A stretch of 20,901 bases of DNA, taken from Firmicutes bacterium CAG:552. Its GTDB lineage: Bacteria; Bacillota; Clostridia; Christensenellales; Pumilibacteraceae. The stretch spans positions 78,482-99,382 of the forward strand of contig FR884031.1 in the NCBI GenBank assembly GCA_000435495.1. Direction: 5' to 3'. Position numbers and translations under genes: made by a program. The first letter of the stretch is position 1. The number at the start of each line of letters is the position of its first letter. The notes beneath the pieces were generated by a model that worked only from the letters and a program-made list of their open reading frames with translations, made no database searches and was not told the origin of the DNA. Of this stretch, positions 7,824 through 14,833 are shown in pieces.

Positions 7824-7845
7824 ATGAATATAAATTCAAATTCAT
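7824..7845. promoter_or_regulatory. Second inverted repeat between feo and tetR
   Basis: ATGAAT and ATTCAT arms are 10 nt apart, with a tighter TGAAT-ATAA-ATTCA inside at 7825-7838. It lies between the divergent feo and tetR promoters, upstream of both -35 elements, so it could serve a shared regulator. AT-rich sequence makes chance symmetry possible. Confidence 0.3.
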
Positions 7846-7869
7846 AAAATTTTTTTAATGCTTTTTTTC

Positions 7870-7898
7870 TTGCTTTTTACTTTTTTTTGGTGTACAAT
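7870..7898 (+). promoter_or_regulatory. Promoter of the first TetR gene, predicting a leaderless mRNA
   Basis: TTGCTT (7870-7875), 17 nt, TACAAT (7893-7898). The start would fall at about 7905, which is the ATG of the TetR gene. No ribosome binding site is present upstream of that ATG, in agreement with a leaderless message. Confidence 0.5.
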
Positions 7899-7904
7899 AC
7901 GGCT

Positions 7905-8513
7905 ATGGAAAAAAGTGTAAGAGAGCCGCGTCAAGGGCGAGCTATAGAAAAAAAGAATAAAATTATTTCGGCTGCCTACGAGGTTTTTGCCGAAGTAGGG
8001 TATTACGGAGCAAATACAACGGATATTGCAAAAAGGGCAGGCGTTTCTACCGGCATCGTATACGGATACTTTAAGGACAAAAGGGACATTTTGCTTTACG
8101 TGCTCGATATTTACATCGGGGTTGTCGCTTCTCCTATAATGGATATCGTATCCAAGCTGAGCGGAGACGTGAACTTTGATAAGCTGATTCCCGAAATTGT
8201 AGACGCTACGATAGATATTCATAAGAAAAACGAGCATCTTCACGATGCGTTGCATTCGTTTGCCGCATATGACAAAGAAGTAAACGAAAAATTTATTTTG
8301 CTCGAGGATCATATAAACGAAGCTACTACAAAAAAACTTGTCGAACTTAACGTCGTTACCGAAAATATGTCCGAAAAAATTCATCTTTCCATGAATCTAA
8401 TCCAGTCGTATGCGCACGAATGCGTATACGATAAGCACGATTACATAGACTACGAAGCTATGAGAAAAGTGGTGTGCGATATAATTATCGGTATGTTTGA
8501 AGACAGTCGTTGA
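7905..8513 (+). CDS. TetR/AcrR family transcriptional regulator
   Basis: The 202-residue protein starts with the usual TetR DNA-binding domain: KIISAAYEVFAEVGYYGANT at 19-38, then TTDIAKRAGVSTGIVYGYFK at 38-57, the helix-turn-helix. The rest is a helical ligand-binding domain with no recognisable ligand signature. TTG (7887) and GTG (7890) also open the frame, but neither has a ribosome binding site. I choose ATG 7905, which coincides with the predicted transcription start. It is divergent from the feo operon with 165 bp between start codons, so it may regulate feo, itself, or both; iron regulation by a TetR protein would be uncommon. A hairpin terminator follows at 8544. Confidence 0.88.
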   Translation: MEKSVREPRQGRAIEKKNKIISAAYEVFAEVGYYGANTTDIAKRAGVSTGIVYGYFKDKRDILLYVLDIYIGVVASPIMDIVSKLSGDVNFDKLIPEIVDATIDIHKKNEHLHDALHSFAAYDKEVNEKFILLEDHINEATTKKLVELNVVTENMSEKIHLSMNLIQSYAHECVYDKHDYIDYEAMRKVVCDIIIGMFEDSR

Positions 8514-8543
8514 CGCAAATTTACCAAACGATTTTACCTTAAG

Positions 8544-8579
8544 AAAGTTCTATGGCTAAATAAGGCTGTAGAACTTTTT
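8544..8579 (+). terminator. Terminator after the first TetR gene
   Basis: AAAGTTCTA and TAGAACTTT make a perfect 9-bp stem around a 16-nt loop, ending in CTTTTTA. It is 31 nt after the TetR stop codon. Confidence 0.75.
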
Positions 8580-9160
8580 AATTAGGATAGAATAATGTCG
8601 AGATTGCAGAGTATTCGGTTTTATCGACCGCTTAGCCCAATTACCGCAACGCCCTTAGTTTTTTATTTTCGACAAAAAATCGTAGGGAATTAGGTCGAAA
8701 ATTCACGAAAGTGACATACAGAACGGCAAAAAGAGAGGGGATAAGGTCGAAAGTGCGGAGTAACCGACAAATTCGACTTTTTGCGACTTGCAATATAAGA
8801 GGCGGATATTACCGTCATATTTCGCTTGATTTTTTCCATTCGGTAAGACGTTTTTGCGGATTATATTTTTTAGGGGCTGAGTTGCTCGCTGTAAACGACA
8901 TTAAAAATTCGACTGTAGTAACTTGTTTTAAATAAGGAGTCGGGAGCCGTCATCGGCATGACCTGCGGGTTTACGCCGATGTCTTGGATAACGATTCGGT
9001 TTGTATCTTTCCGACAAACCTTATTCAAGAAAATATATAGTGATTTTATGCGTGTTTTTTGGAAGTCGAGGATTAGGTTTTGATTGACCCCGATATACGC
9101 TTAGCGCATTTAGAGCAGCTGTCGCTTATAAAGAGTCGATTTTTTTAATCATAGAATAAT

Positions 9161-9197
9161 AAAGAAAAGTCGAACGACCGTACCGAGTCGTTCGACT
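9161..9197 (-). terminator. Terminator of the second fakB gene
   Basis: AGTCGAACGAC (9168-9178) and GTCGTTCGACT (9187-9197) form a perfect 11-bp stem with an 8-nt loop. On the minus strand it is followed by TTTTCTTT. It lies about 30 nt after the stop codon. Confidence 0.85.
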
Positions 9198-9225
9198 AAC
9201 GCCGTAAATATATTGAGTTTTTGTA

Positions 9226-10101
9226 TTATGCTTTTGTTGCACGTGACTTACCGAAGTAAAATGCTGCGACTACTCCGGGACCGCAGTTGGAACCTATTAT
9301 AGTTCCTATATCCGTGTAAAGCACGTCTTTAAATCCGATCGAAGTAAGAAGGAATTGTCCGAATTCTTTGGCTCGTTCGATTACGTCGCTGTGGCAGATG
9401 TACAAAGTTTGTTTCGCTGCGTTTTCCACTGTCTCCGCTATGAGCTGACCTATCTTCTGCATTGCTTTTTTGAATCCGCGCGCTCTTTCACATACGTTAA
9501 GCTTGCCGTTTTCGATAACGTTGAGTATCGGACAAATTTTAAATATGGTACCTAAGATTGCGCTTGTTTTACTGCATCTGCCCGATCTCGTAAGATAGGT
9601 AAGGTCGTCTGTGGTATAATAGGTATTTAGATTGAGTTTGTTTTCATTGAGCCAGTTTGCGCATTGTTCTGCGTCGCAACCGTCGTCTCGCATCCGAGCG
9701 GCTTTTAACACCAACGCTCCGTAGCCAGTCGAACACATAAGAGAGTCTACTACGTGAATATTTGCTCCGAGCGTTTCTTTTAATTCCTTTGCTGCCGTAA
9801 CCGCATTGTTGTACGTCCCCGACACTCCGCTACTGAGACTTACATAAACGATGTTTTTGCATTTGCCGACAAGCGGAGTAAAAAAATTCATAAAGTCGGA
9901 TACATTCAGTTGACTGGTTTTAGGGACTGCGCCGTTTCGCATTTTTGCGTAAAACTCTTTGTAGTCGTCCGGGTTCATTGTATCGGTAAAAATTTCACCG
10001 TTAAGGGAGTATGACATTTTTAATGTAAAAACGCCTTGTTGATTAAGTAATTCGAGGGGAAGATCGCAACCCGAATCAGTTGTAAGTATAAAATTTGACA
10101 T
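9226..10101 (-). CDS. Second DegV family fatty acid-binding protein (FakB-like)
   Basis: This 291-residue DegV/FakB protein has TTDSGCDL near the amino end, KTSQLN, SLSSGVSGTYNNA, DDLTYLTRSGRCSKTSAILG and GTIIGSNCGPGVVAAFYFG at the carboxy end. These are closer to the common DegV consensus than the copy in the fakA operon. FakB proteins bind one fatty acid and hand it to FakA; different copies often prefer different acyl chains. A longer frame reaches 10134, but the ATG at 10101 has GAGG at 10109-10112 and gives the normal TTDS start, so I choose it. It is a single-gene unit with its own terminator, divergent from a TetR gene 225 bp away. Binding of a fatty acid is a family inference; the ligand is not known. 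Confidence 0.87.
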   Translation of the reverse strand: MSNFILTTDSGCDLPLELLNQQGVFTLKMSYSLNGEIFTDTMNPDDYKEFYAKMRNGAVPKTSQLNVSDFMNFFTPLVGKCKNIVYVSLSSGVSGTYNNAVTAAKELKETLGANIHVVDSLMCSTGYGALVLKAARMRDDGCDAEQCANWLNENKLNLNTYYTTDDLTYLTRSGRCSKTSAILGTIFKICPILNVIENGKLNVCERARGFKKAMQKIGQLIAETVENAAKQTLYICHSDVIERAKEFGQFLLTSIGFKDVLYTDIGTIIGSNCGPGVVAAFYFGKSRATKA

Positions 10102-10144
10102 AAAATCGCCTCGTGAAAAAAATTGTAGGCTCATTGCATTCCAC

Positions 10145-10174
10145 TTGACATCGCAAATTTGTCTGTGCTACAAT
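10145..10174 (+). promoter_or_regulatory. Candidate promoter of the second TetR gene
   Basis: TTGACA (10145-10150), 18 nt, TACAAT (10169-10174). The start would be near 10181, leaving a long leader of about 145 nt. A second TATAAT at 10269-10274, nearer to the gene, has no good -35. Confidence 0.5.
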
Positions 10175-10186
10175 TACGCCAATGAT

Positions 10187-10215
10187 ATTATATTATTGTA
10201 CACAGTGCCAAGCAA
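10187..10215 (-). promoter_or_regulatory. Candidate promoter of the second fakB gene
   Basis: On the minus strand TTGCTT (10215-10210), 17 nt, TATAAT (10192-10187). The start would be near 10180, giving a leader of about 80 nt. It faces the plus-strand promoter at 10145-10174 head to head. Confidence 0.5.
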
Positions 10216-10217
10216 AT

Positions 10218-10240
10218 ACTTAATTTTTCGAAAGTTAAGT
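10218..10240. promoter_or_regulatory. Operator-like palindrome upstream of the second TetR gene
   Basis: ACTTAATTTT and AAAGTTAAGT are inverted arms with one mismatch and a 3-nt centre. It abuts the -35 of the predicted fakB promoter, a good place for a TetR dimer to act on both genes. Confidence 0.45.
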
Positions 10241-10326
10241 TATTTAATGCGACATACGAAACTTGCACTATAATATCAAAATTTAATCGGAGCGAAAATA
10301 ATTTAATATTTCCGTAAAAAAGTAAA

Positions 10327-10926
10327 ATGGATAAAAGAGTAATAAGAACCAAAAGAACAATAAAAGAAACACTTGTAAAACTTTTGCAAAAGACGCAGTT
10401 CGAGCATATTACCGTTAAAACTATATGCGACGAAGCTTGTACCAGTCGCATAACTTTTTATAATTATTACAGCGATAAGTATGCTTTGGTGGAAGAAATG
10501 TTCGAGGATTATATGAACGAAGCTTTGGCAGACTACTATGCGTTGCAAAAAGAAAACAATAAAGAAAAAGACGATATAAAAGGATATAACAACATGCTTA
10601 CCGCCATCATAAATCTCGTTACTAATAACAGAGATTTCTTTGAACATACCGGCACGGCAAGCAATCCGTATTTGTATTCGGGTTTTTATAATTACATATA
10701 CAATTGCGTGATGACTTATATCAATCACCACCACGACAACGTAAAACCCAAGTATCCCATCAACCAAATCGTTACTCTTATGTGCAACGGATTGTGGGGC
10801 ATAATAGCAGAGAGTTTTTCGGCAAATACCGATTTTGCCGAGCTTAAGAAAAACATTTTCGGAATATATAACGATATTCTCAGGTCGGGGTTATTCGAGC
10901 GTACTCAACCCAATCTGGTAGGTTAG
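10327..10926 (+). CDS. TetR/AcrR family transcriptional regulator
   Basis: The 199-residue product has a TetR amino-terminal domain: RTKRTIKETLVKLLQKTQFE followed by ITVKTICDEACTSRITFYNY as the helix-turn-helix at about 28-47. The short-spaced start (no long leading tail) and the aromatic-rich carboxy half, with SGFYNYIYNCVMTYINHHHD, recall the DhaS-like subgroup, but I cannot assign a ligand. No clear ribosome binding site precedes ATG 10327; only A-rich sequence with a GTAAA is seen. It is divergent from the second fakB gene and probably controls it. A fatty acid or acyl-CoA signal would make sense but is not shown by sequence. Confidence 0.87.
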   Translation: MDKRVIRTKRTIKETLVKLLQKTQFEHITVKTICDEACTSRITFYNYYSDKYALVEEMFEDYMNEALADYYALQKENNKEKDDIKGYNNMLTAIINLVTNNRDFFEHTGTASNPYLYSGFYNYIYNCVMTYINHHHDNVKPKYPINQIVTLMCNGLWGIIAESFSANTDFAELKKNIFGIYNDILRSGLFERTQPNLVG

Positions 10927-11066
10927 TAGTGTCTGTTATAGATATATCGGTTTAATTGAGTTAAGCGTCGCTGTCGAAAACGGCTTTTGAGATTTGCGAC
11001 GAGCGCATCGTAAATCATTAGATTTATGCCCACGAAGGCAATACGAAATGAATTAAGGGCAATAGC

Positions 11067-11098
11067 GAGCGGAATGCGAAAGCGTTTCGCTCTTTTTT
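11067..11098 (+). terminator. Terminator downstream of the second TetR gene
   Basis: An 11-bp stem (GAGCGGAATGC with GCGTTTCGCTC, two G-U pairs) has a GAAA tetraloop and is followed by six T. It is about 140 nt after the TetR stop, so the transcript has a long tail or another short RNA ends here. Confidence 0.85.
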
Positions 11099-11400
11099 AT
11101 GCGTTCTCTGCAAAATAGCCTGGTTATTGTCGGTTAATTTTGTTCACTCAGATAACGGACGGCAACGAGTCGCCGTATAATGTACCATGAGGATAGCGCA
11201 GCGTTCGGCGCAACGTAGGTTAGTTGCGCAGACGGTTTTTAATAGGAGAACTGTAAAAAAATGTCGCCGCTATAATCGGTTCAAAAGTAGAGTCGGAACG
11301 CAAAACGTTAAAACCGCTATGTAAAATAGACTTAGAATGTTCGAAAAAGTTGTAAACGTATGTGAATTTTAGCGAAAGTGAGTGTGATGAATATGTTTTG

Positions 11401-11439
11401 CATAAAAGACGCCCGTAAAGCCATTAGACTTACGGGCGT
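11401..11439 (-). terminator. Terminator of the Na+/phosphate cotransporter gene
   Basis: ACGCCCGTAA (11409-11418) and TTACGGGCGT (11430-11439) form a perfect 10-bp stem with an 11-nt loop. On the minus strand CTTTTATG follows. It lies 24 nt after the stop codon. Confidence 0.85.
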
Positions 11440-11462
11440 AAACAGTTATGCAATTTATGGAA

Positions 11463-13082
11463 TTATTTTACGGTGTGAGCGATAAAGGTGAGATGGTCGC
11501 CCAACCTTTCAAGATTGGATACAAGGTTAATAAATATGCCGCTGCTTTCGGGTTTGCAGTGTTTGTTGTTAAGACGTTCGATATGTCCTTCGACAAGCAT
11601 CTTTTTGGCTTTGTCCACTTGCTCTTCTATTTCATCTATCTGCGATAGAACGGAAACGTCGTTATTGAGTACGCACGACTTAACCAAAGAGAACATGATA
11701 TTCAATTTTTGCACCATGTCGTTAAGTTGCACTTTAACTTCTTCGGAAAATTCTATATTCTTTTCTACCGTGCGTTTGGTGTATTTTACAAAGTTGTCGG
11801 CGATATCCACTATACGGAGCACGTCGCCTATGTCGTTGTGCATGTCTGCGATTATCGACTCTTCGGGTTGGCTGCATTGAGCAGACACTTTTATAAGATA
11901 GTTTATAAGATTTTGACTTTTTGCATTTATCTGATCTACTTTCTTTTGTATCGGCGTGGCTTTAGTCGTATCTCTTTCGCAAAAAGCTATATATGACGTT
12001 TCGAAAGTGTTCATCGACATGTCTGCAATCAGCATGAGTTCTTTTTTGAGTTGCTCTATCGCAATAGACGAAGAAGTCATTATTCGCTCGTCGATGTAAG
12101 TAACCTCAACGTCGTCGTGCTTATCTTTTATAATCAAAGTGGAGGCTTTTACGAACAGAGAAGACATGGGTAAGAAAATGACTGTGCATGTTACGTTGAA
12201 GAATGTGTGGAACATCGCTATCTGAGTAGCCGGTTCGTGGAACCATCGTTTTAATGTTACGTCCATAAAGTCATCCCATATCATAAGCATAACAAAGAAA
12301 ATCATTGCGCCAAGGAAGTTAAACAGCAAATGTATCAAACTTGCTCGTTTGGCGTTTGTCGACGCCCCGATAGACGACATCAGCGCCGTTACGCAAGAAC
12401 CTATGTTTGTACCGAGGATGATATAGAGTATTTCGTTTTTTCCGGTACCTATGCTTAAGCCCGCAACCGACATTGCGATTATTACCGAAGTCGTTGCCGA
12501 ACTGGATTGCACCAATGCCGTGGAAATTATACCGATAAAGAATAAGAGGAACGGGTTTGTAGCCGTTTCGAAAACGCCTTGCAAAGCGTGTTGATTGGCA
12601 GCCATAACGTCCGACATTATGGCAAGTCCTATAAATACGAGACCGAATCCGGCTAGGATATAACCGATATTTTGTACTTTTTCATTGCTCCAAAGTATGG
12701 TCATTAGCATGCCTATGCACGCAAGAACCTGTATGTAAGTGGTTATGGGAAATGCGCTTAACGCAGCGATTTGGGCTGTTATCGTAGTTCCGATATTTGC
12801 GCCCATTATCATTGCGGTGGCTTGTCCCAAAGTCATAATGCCTACGTTAACAAAGCCGACTATAAGAACTGTAGTAACGCCCGAACTTTGCAAAAGGGCG
12901 GTGGAGATTGTGCCTATGCCGACGTTAAGCAGTTTTTTGTCTGCGGTTTTGTTGAATAACGTTTTTATTCGGTTAGTGGCAAGTTGTTCGATGTTTTGCG
13001 TCAAAAGATGCACGCCTACCAGGAACACACCCGTTCCGGCAAGAACTTTTGCTATAAACAACAATATTTCCGTCGTACTCAT
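11463..13082 (-). CDS. Na+/phosphate cotransporter family protein with PhoU-like domain
   Basis: The 539-residue protein is of the NptA/PNaS type: two inverted membrane repeats, each with a QSS motif, then a soluble PhoU-like helical domain. The first repeat has LLQSSGVTT (QSS at 65-67) and GANIGTT at 94-100. The second has LVQSSSATT (QSS at 192-194) and GTNIGSC at 224-230. The region from about 335 to the end is helical and PhoU-like, with ERLGDHL near the carboxy end. Family members import phosphate with Na+, although some bacterial ones have other roles. A longer frame to 13214 exists, but ATG 13082 has AAGGAG 6 nt upstream and begins the expected first helix. It is a single-gene unit, divergent from a LysR gene. 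Confidence 0.9.
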   Translation of the reverse strand: MSTTEILLFIAKVLAGTGVFLVGVHLLTQNIEQLATNRIKTLFNKTADKKLLNVGIGTISTALLQSSGVTTVLIVGFVNVGIMTLGQATAMIMGANIGTTITAQIAALSAFPITTYIQVLACIGMLMTILWSNEKVQNIGYILAGFGLVFIGLAIMSDVMAANQHALQGVFETATNPFLLFFIGIISTALVQSSSATTSVIIAMSVAGLSIGTGKNEILYIILGTNIGSCVTALMSSIGASTNAKRASLIHLLFNFLGAMIFFVMLMIWDDFMDVTLKRWFHEPATQIAMFHTFFNVTCTVIFLPMSSLFVKASTLIIKDKHDDVEVTYIDERIMTSSSIAIEQLKKELMLIADMSMNTFETSYIAFCERDTTKATPIQKKVDQINAKSQNLINYLIKVSAQCSQPEESIIADMHNDIGDVLRIVDIADNFVKYTKRTVEKNIEFSEEVKVQLNDMVQKLNIMFSLVKSCVLNNDVSVLSQIDEIEEQVDKAKKMLVEGHIERLNNKHCKPESSGIFINLVSNLERLGDHLTFIAHTVK

Positions 13083-13125
13083 AAATTCTCCTTGTGCAAA
13101 AAACGCAACTTTCGCACTAAATAAC

Positions 13126-13154
13126 AGTATAGCATTTGACAAAAAATATGTAAA
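13126..13154 (-). promoter_or_regulatory. Promoter of the Na+/phosphate cotransporter gene
   Basis: On the minus strand TTTACA (13154-13149), 17 nt, TATACT (13131-13126). The start would be near 13119, about 37 nt before the ATG. Its -35 lies inside the spacer of the divergent lysR promoter. Confidence 0.72.
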
Positions 13155-13164
13155 ATAGTATAAT
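13136..13164 (+). promoter_or_regulatory. Promoter of the LysR gene
   Basis: TTGACA (13136-13141), 17 nt, TATAAT (13159-13164): a full consensus match. The start would be near 13171, about 29 nt before the ATG. Confidence 0.85.
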
Positions 13165-13181
13165 CTTATAGACTTTATAAG
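13165..13181. promoter_or_regulatory. LysR-box-like palindrome at the lysR start site
   Basis: CTTATA-GACTT-TATAAG is a perfect interrupted palindrome containing a T-N11-A pattern. It directly follows the lysR -10 and covers the predicted start point, fitting autorepression. Confidence 0.55.
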
Positions 13182-13199
13182 CAAAGGAATATAACTATT

Positions 13200-14072
13200 A
13201 TGACCATAAGACACCTTAAAGCGTTTGTTGCCGTTTGTGAAAACGGAAGCGTTACAAAAGCTGCGGAATCGTTACACGTTGCGCAACCTGCGCTTAGTCA
13301 AACGATATCGGACATCGAAAAATACTATAATGTTGCGTTGTTTAATCGGATTAACCAGCGACTCGTTCTTACGGATACGGGTAAAGAATTGCTGCAAAAA
13401 GCAAAGGAGGTGTTGGAGAGCTTCCAAGGCTTCGAAGATCTGGCGACTAACGCCGTTGACATGCCCGCAGTCCATATCGGGATGTCTCTTACCATAGGTA
13501 CAACAGATTTGCCTAAAATAATGAGATATATAAAAAACGAATATCCGTTTGTAAAGTTGTCAGTCACGATAAATAACTCTTTGGAGATACAGCAAAGCAT
13601 ACTCAGCGGCGAAATAGATTTCGGAATAATCGAGGGAAACATTGTAATGCCGCATTTTTGTTGCGCAGAGTTTAAGAGCGACAAACTTATTATAGTTTGC
13701 GGCAGGGACTTTCAGATCGATTCGGTTATCGACGTGAGAAAGCTTGCGTCGCAACCGCTGCTGCTTAGAGAAAAAGGCAGTTCGTCGAGAGAACATCTTG
13801 AAAGTATATTTAAGCGAAACGGTATTTCGTCGGAACCTATAATGGAGTCTATAAGTAACCAAGCGATAATAGTTGCGGCAAAAGAGAATTTTGGCGTAGC
13901 GGTTTTGCCACAAGCGCTTGTGGCAAAAGACGTGCAAAGGGGAAAACTTAAAGAAGTTAAGATGCTTGACTACGAACTTAAGCGAACGTCTTTTGTTTTT
14001 TGGCACCGTAACAAAAAATTCGGTTCTACGCAAAAGGCTATACTCGATTACTGTTGTAACGCAAACGACTGA
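13200..14072 (+). CDS. LysR family transcriptional regulator
   Basis: This 290-residue protein is a standard LysR-type regulator. The winged helix-turn-helix covers about residues 1-60 with FVAVCENGSVTKAAESLHVA and QPALSQTISDIEKYY. The effector-binding domain follows from about 90, including GEIDFGIIEG and NFGVAVLPQ. Start ATG 13200 has AAGGA at 13184-13188, 11 nt upstream. It is divergent from the Na+/phosphate-cotransporter-like gene, with promoters overlapping, so control of that gene is likely by position. The effector is not readable from the sequence. Confidence 0.93.
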   Translation: MTIRHLKAFVAVCENGSVTKAAESLHVAQPALSQTISDIEKYYNVALFNRINQRLVLTDTGKELLQKAKEVLESFQGFEDLATNAVDMPAVHIGMSLTIGTTDLPKIMRYIKNEYPFVKLSVTINNSLEIQQSILSGEIDFGIIEGNIVMPHFCCAEFKSDKLIIVCGRDFQIDSVIDVRKLASQPLLLREKGSSSREHLESIFKRNGISSEPIMESISNQAIIVAAKENFGVAVLPQALVAKDVQRGKLKEVKMLDYELKRTSFVFWHRNKKFGSTQKAILDYCCNAND

Positions 14073-14105
14073 CGCATTTCGGAGAGGCTCGGCTCAAAAA
14101 GAACG

Positions 14106-14136
14106 AAAAAATACGACGCAAAACTGCATCGTATTT
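14106..14136 (-). terminator. Terminator between lysR and the HMA gene
   Basis: AAATACGA (14109-14116) and TCGTATTT (14129-14136) form an 8-bp stem. On the minus strand it ends in a run of six T, so it best serves the HMA gene. On the plus strand it lies 36 nt after the lysR stop but is followed only by TTT. Confidence 0.6.
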
Positions 14137-14203
14137 GATAACGTAACCGAAAAAGCTACTAAAGTACGCAAATCGCTTAGTAATTAATTCATGCATTGCT
14201 TCA

Positions 14204-14237
14204 GCATATAAATTCTTATTCGACTTGATTTATATGC
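14204..14237. repeat. 10-bp inverted repeat downstream of the HMA gene
   Basis: GCATATAAAT and ATTTATATGC are perfect arms around 14 nt. Neither side has a T-run, so it is not a typical terminator. It sits about 30 nt after the HMA stop codon and could stabilise the 3' end of that transcript. Confidence 0.4.
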
Positions 14238-14265
14238 GTCGTAAAAAACGTCTGAGTAACCTAAA

Positions 14266-14526
14266 CTAGTTCTTTTTAAAAACGGAAAAAATCCCTTTTT
14301 TTTGATGCTCGCCGCAAGTTATGTCGGATACGTTGTATCCGTCTTTTGAAATAACTTCTCTGAGTTTTGTTTCGTCGATAGGTTGTTCCGAAAGTATTAC
14401 GGCTTCGTTTTTAACGTGAGATGCGGTAACTTTTTTTACGTCGAAGTTTTTACGTATCAAATCGCAAACGTGCGCTTCGCACATGCCGCATCGCATTCCC
14501 TCTACTTTTGCAATGGTTTCTTTCAT
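14266..14526 (-). CDS. Heavy-metal-associated (HMA) domain protein
   Basis: The 86-residue protein carries an HMA/CopZ-type domain, with metal-binding GMRCGMC at 10-16 (Cys13, Cys16). The pattern beginning KETIAKVEGM and ending around SKDGYNVSDI is the usual beta-alpha-beta-beta-alpha-beta length of about 66 residues. The tail (residues 68-86, with an extra Cys-Gly-Glu-His and basic KKGIFSVFKKN) is longer than in plain CopZ. It may bind Cu+ or another soft metal. The start is firm: GGAGG at 14536-14540, 9 nt before the ATG. It has its own promoter and leader with tandem repeats. No copper ATPase or CsoR-type regulator is visible in the window, so metal identity is inferred. Confidence 0.85.
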   Translation of the reverse strand: MKETIAKVEGMRCGMCEAHVCDLIRKNFDVKKVTASHVKNEAVILSEQPIDETKLREVISKDGYNVSDITCGEHQKKGIFSVFKKN

Positions 14527-14547
14527 ATATATGTGCCTCCATTTTAT

Positions 14548-14591
14548 TTAATTTGGCGGATTCGTCGTGTTAATTTGGCGGATTCGTCGTG
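14548..14591. repeat. Perfect tandem duplication of a 22-bp unit in the HMA leader
   Basis: Positions 14548-14569 and 14570-14591 are identical over 22 bp (each begins TTAATTTGGCGG and ends TTCGTCGTG on the plus strand). Both copies lie between the predicted start site (about 14607) and the ribosome binding site, so they are transcribed as leader RNA. Confidence 0.9.
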
Positions 14592-14592
14592 G

Positions 14593-14604
14593 CAGACAAG
14601 TCTG
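14593..14604. promoter_or_regulatory. Operator-like palindrome at the HMA start site
   Basis: CAGAC-AA-GTCTG lies at about +3 to +14 of the predicted transcript, a repressor position. It does not match the CopY box or CsoR site that I know. Confidence 0.45.
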
Positions 14605-14613
14605 TACACCTTA

Positions 14614-14642
14614 ATTATATACCCAAAAAACGGAATTGTAAA
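14614..14642 (-). promoter_or_regulatory. HMA gene promoter
   Basis: On the minus strand TTTACA (14642-14637), 17 nt, TATAAT (14619-14614). The start would be near 14607. Confidence 0.78.
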
Positions 14643-14725
14643 GCTAAGAAAAGCAAATCTTGCAAATTTGGTTTATCGGCGTGAGTTTTTCTCGTTCTGC
14701 AAAAAGGTCTGTGCTACAAAATTGC

Positions 14726-14754
14726 TTGACTATTTTTTATCTATAATGTATATT
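14726..14754 (+). promoter_or_regulatory. Promoter of the dehydrogenase-phosphoesterase-kinase run
   Basis: TTGACT (14726-14731), 17 nt, TATATT (14749-14754). An overlapping TATAAT at 14742-14747 is too close to that -35. The start would be near 14761, leaving a leader of about 94 nt. Confidence 0.65.
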
Positions 14755-14787
14755 GTAGTCGTTCTCAAAAACAGAATAAGTAGGGGA

Positions 14788-14833
14788 CGAAACGTTTAAC
14801 CGTTTAGCATTATGCAAAGAACGGGGCTTTTTT
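14788..14833 (+). promoter_or_regulatory. Attenuator-like leader of the FAD dehydrogenase gene
   Basis: CCGTT (14800-14804) can pair with AACGG (14820-14824) around a nested GCA-TTA-TGC. GGC and six T follow (14828-14833), the shape of an intrinsic terminator before the gene. AAACG (14790-14794) can pair instead with CGTTT (14801-14805), which would prevent it. Confidence 0.35.

Larger units (their letters stand above)
8514..9225. other. 712-bp non-coding stretch between tetR and the second fakB
   Basis: Apart from the two terminators at its ends I see no gene. A 74-codon GTG-started frame at 8711-8935 has no ribosome binding site and an unnatural composition. Inverted repeats are present: TTTTCGAC at 8666-8673 with GTCGAAAA at 8694-8701, and CATCGGC at 8951-8957 with GCCGATG at 8975-8981. 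A small RNA is possible but unsupported. Confidence 0.45.
10927..11462. other. 536-bp non-coding stretch
   Basis: It contains the plus-strand terminator at 11067-11098, an inverted repeat GCGCAAC/GTTGCGC at 11208-11229 and the minus-strand terminator at 11401-11439. I see no open reading frame with a ribosome binding site that is longer than a few codons. Confidence 0.45.

Noticed and set aside
8711..8935. 74-codon plus-strand frame
   Set aside because: GTG start with no ribosome binding site, no family resemblance, and composition unlike the neighbouring proteins.
11255..11280. Short reading frame after TAGGAGAA near 11247
   Set aside because: The ATG is followed by a stop after four codons.
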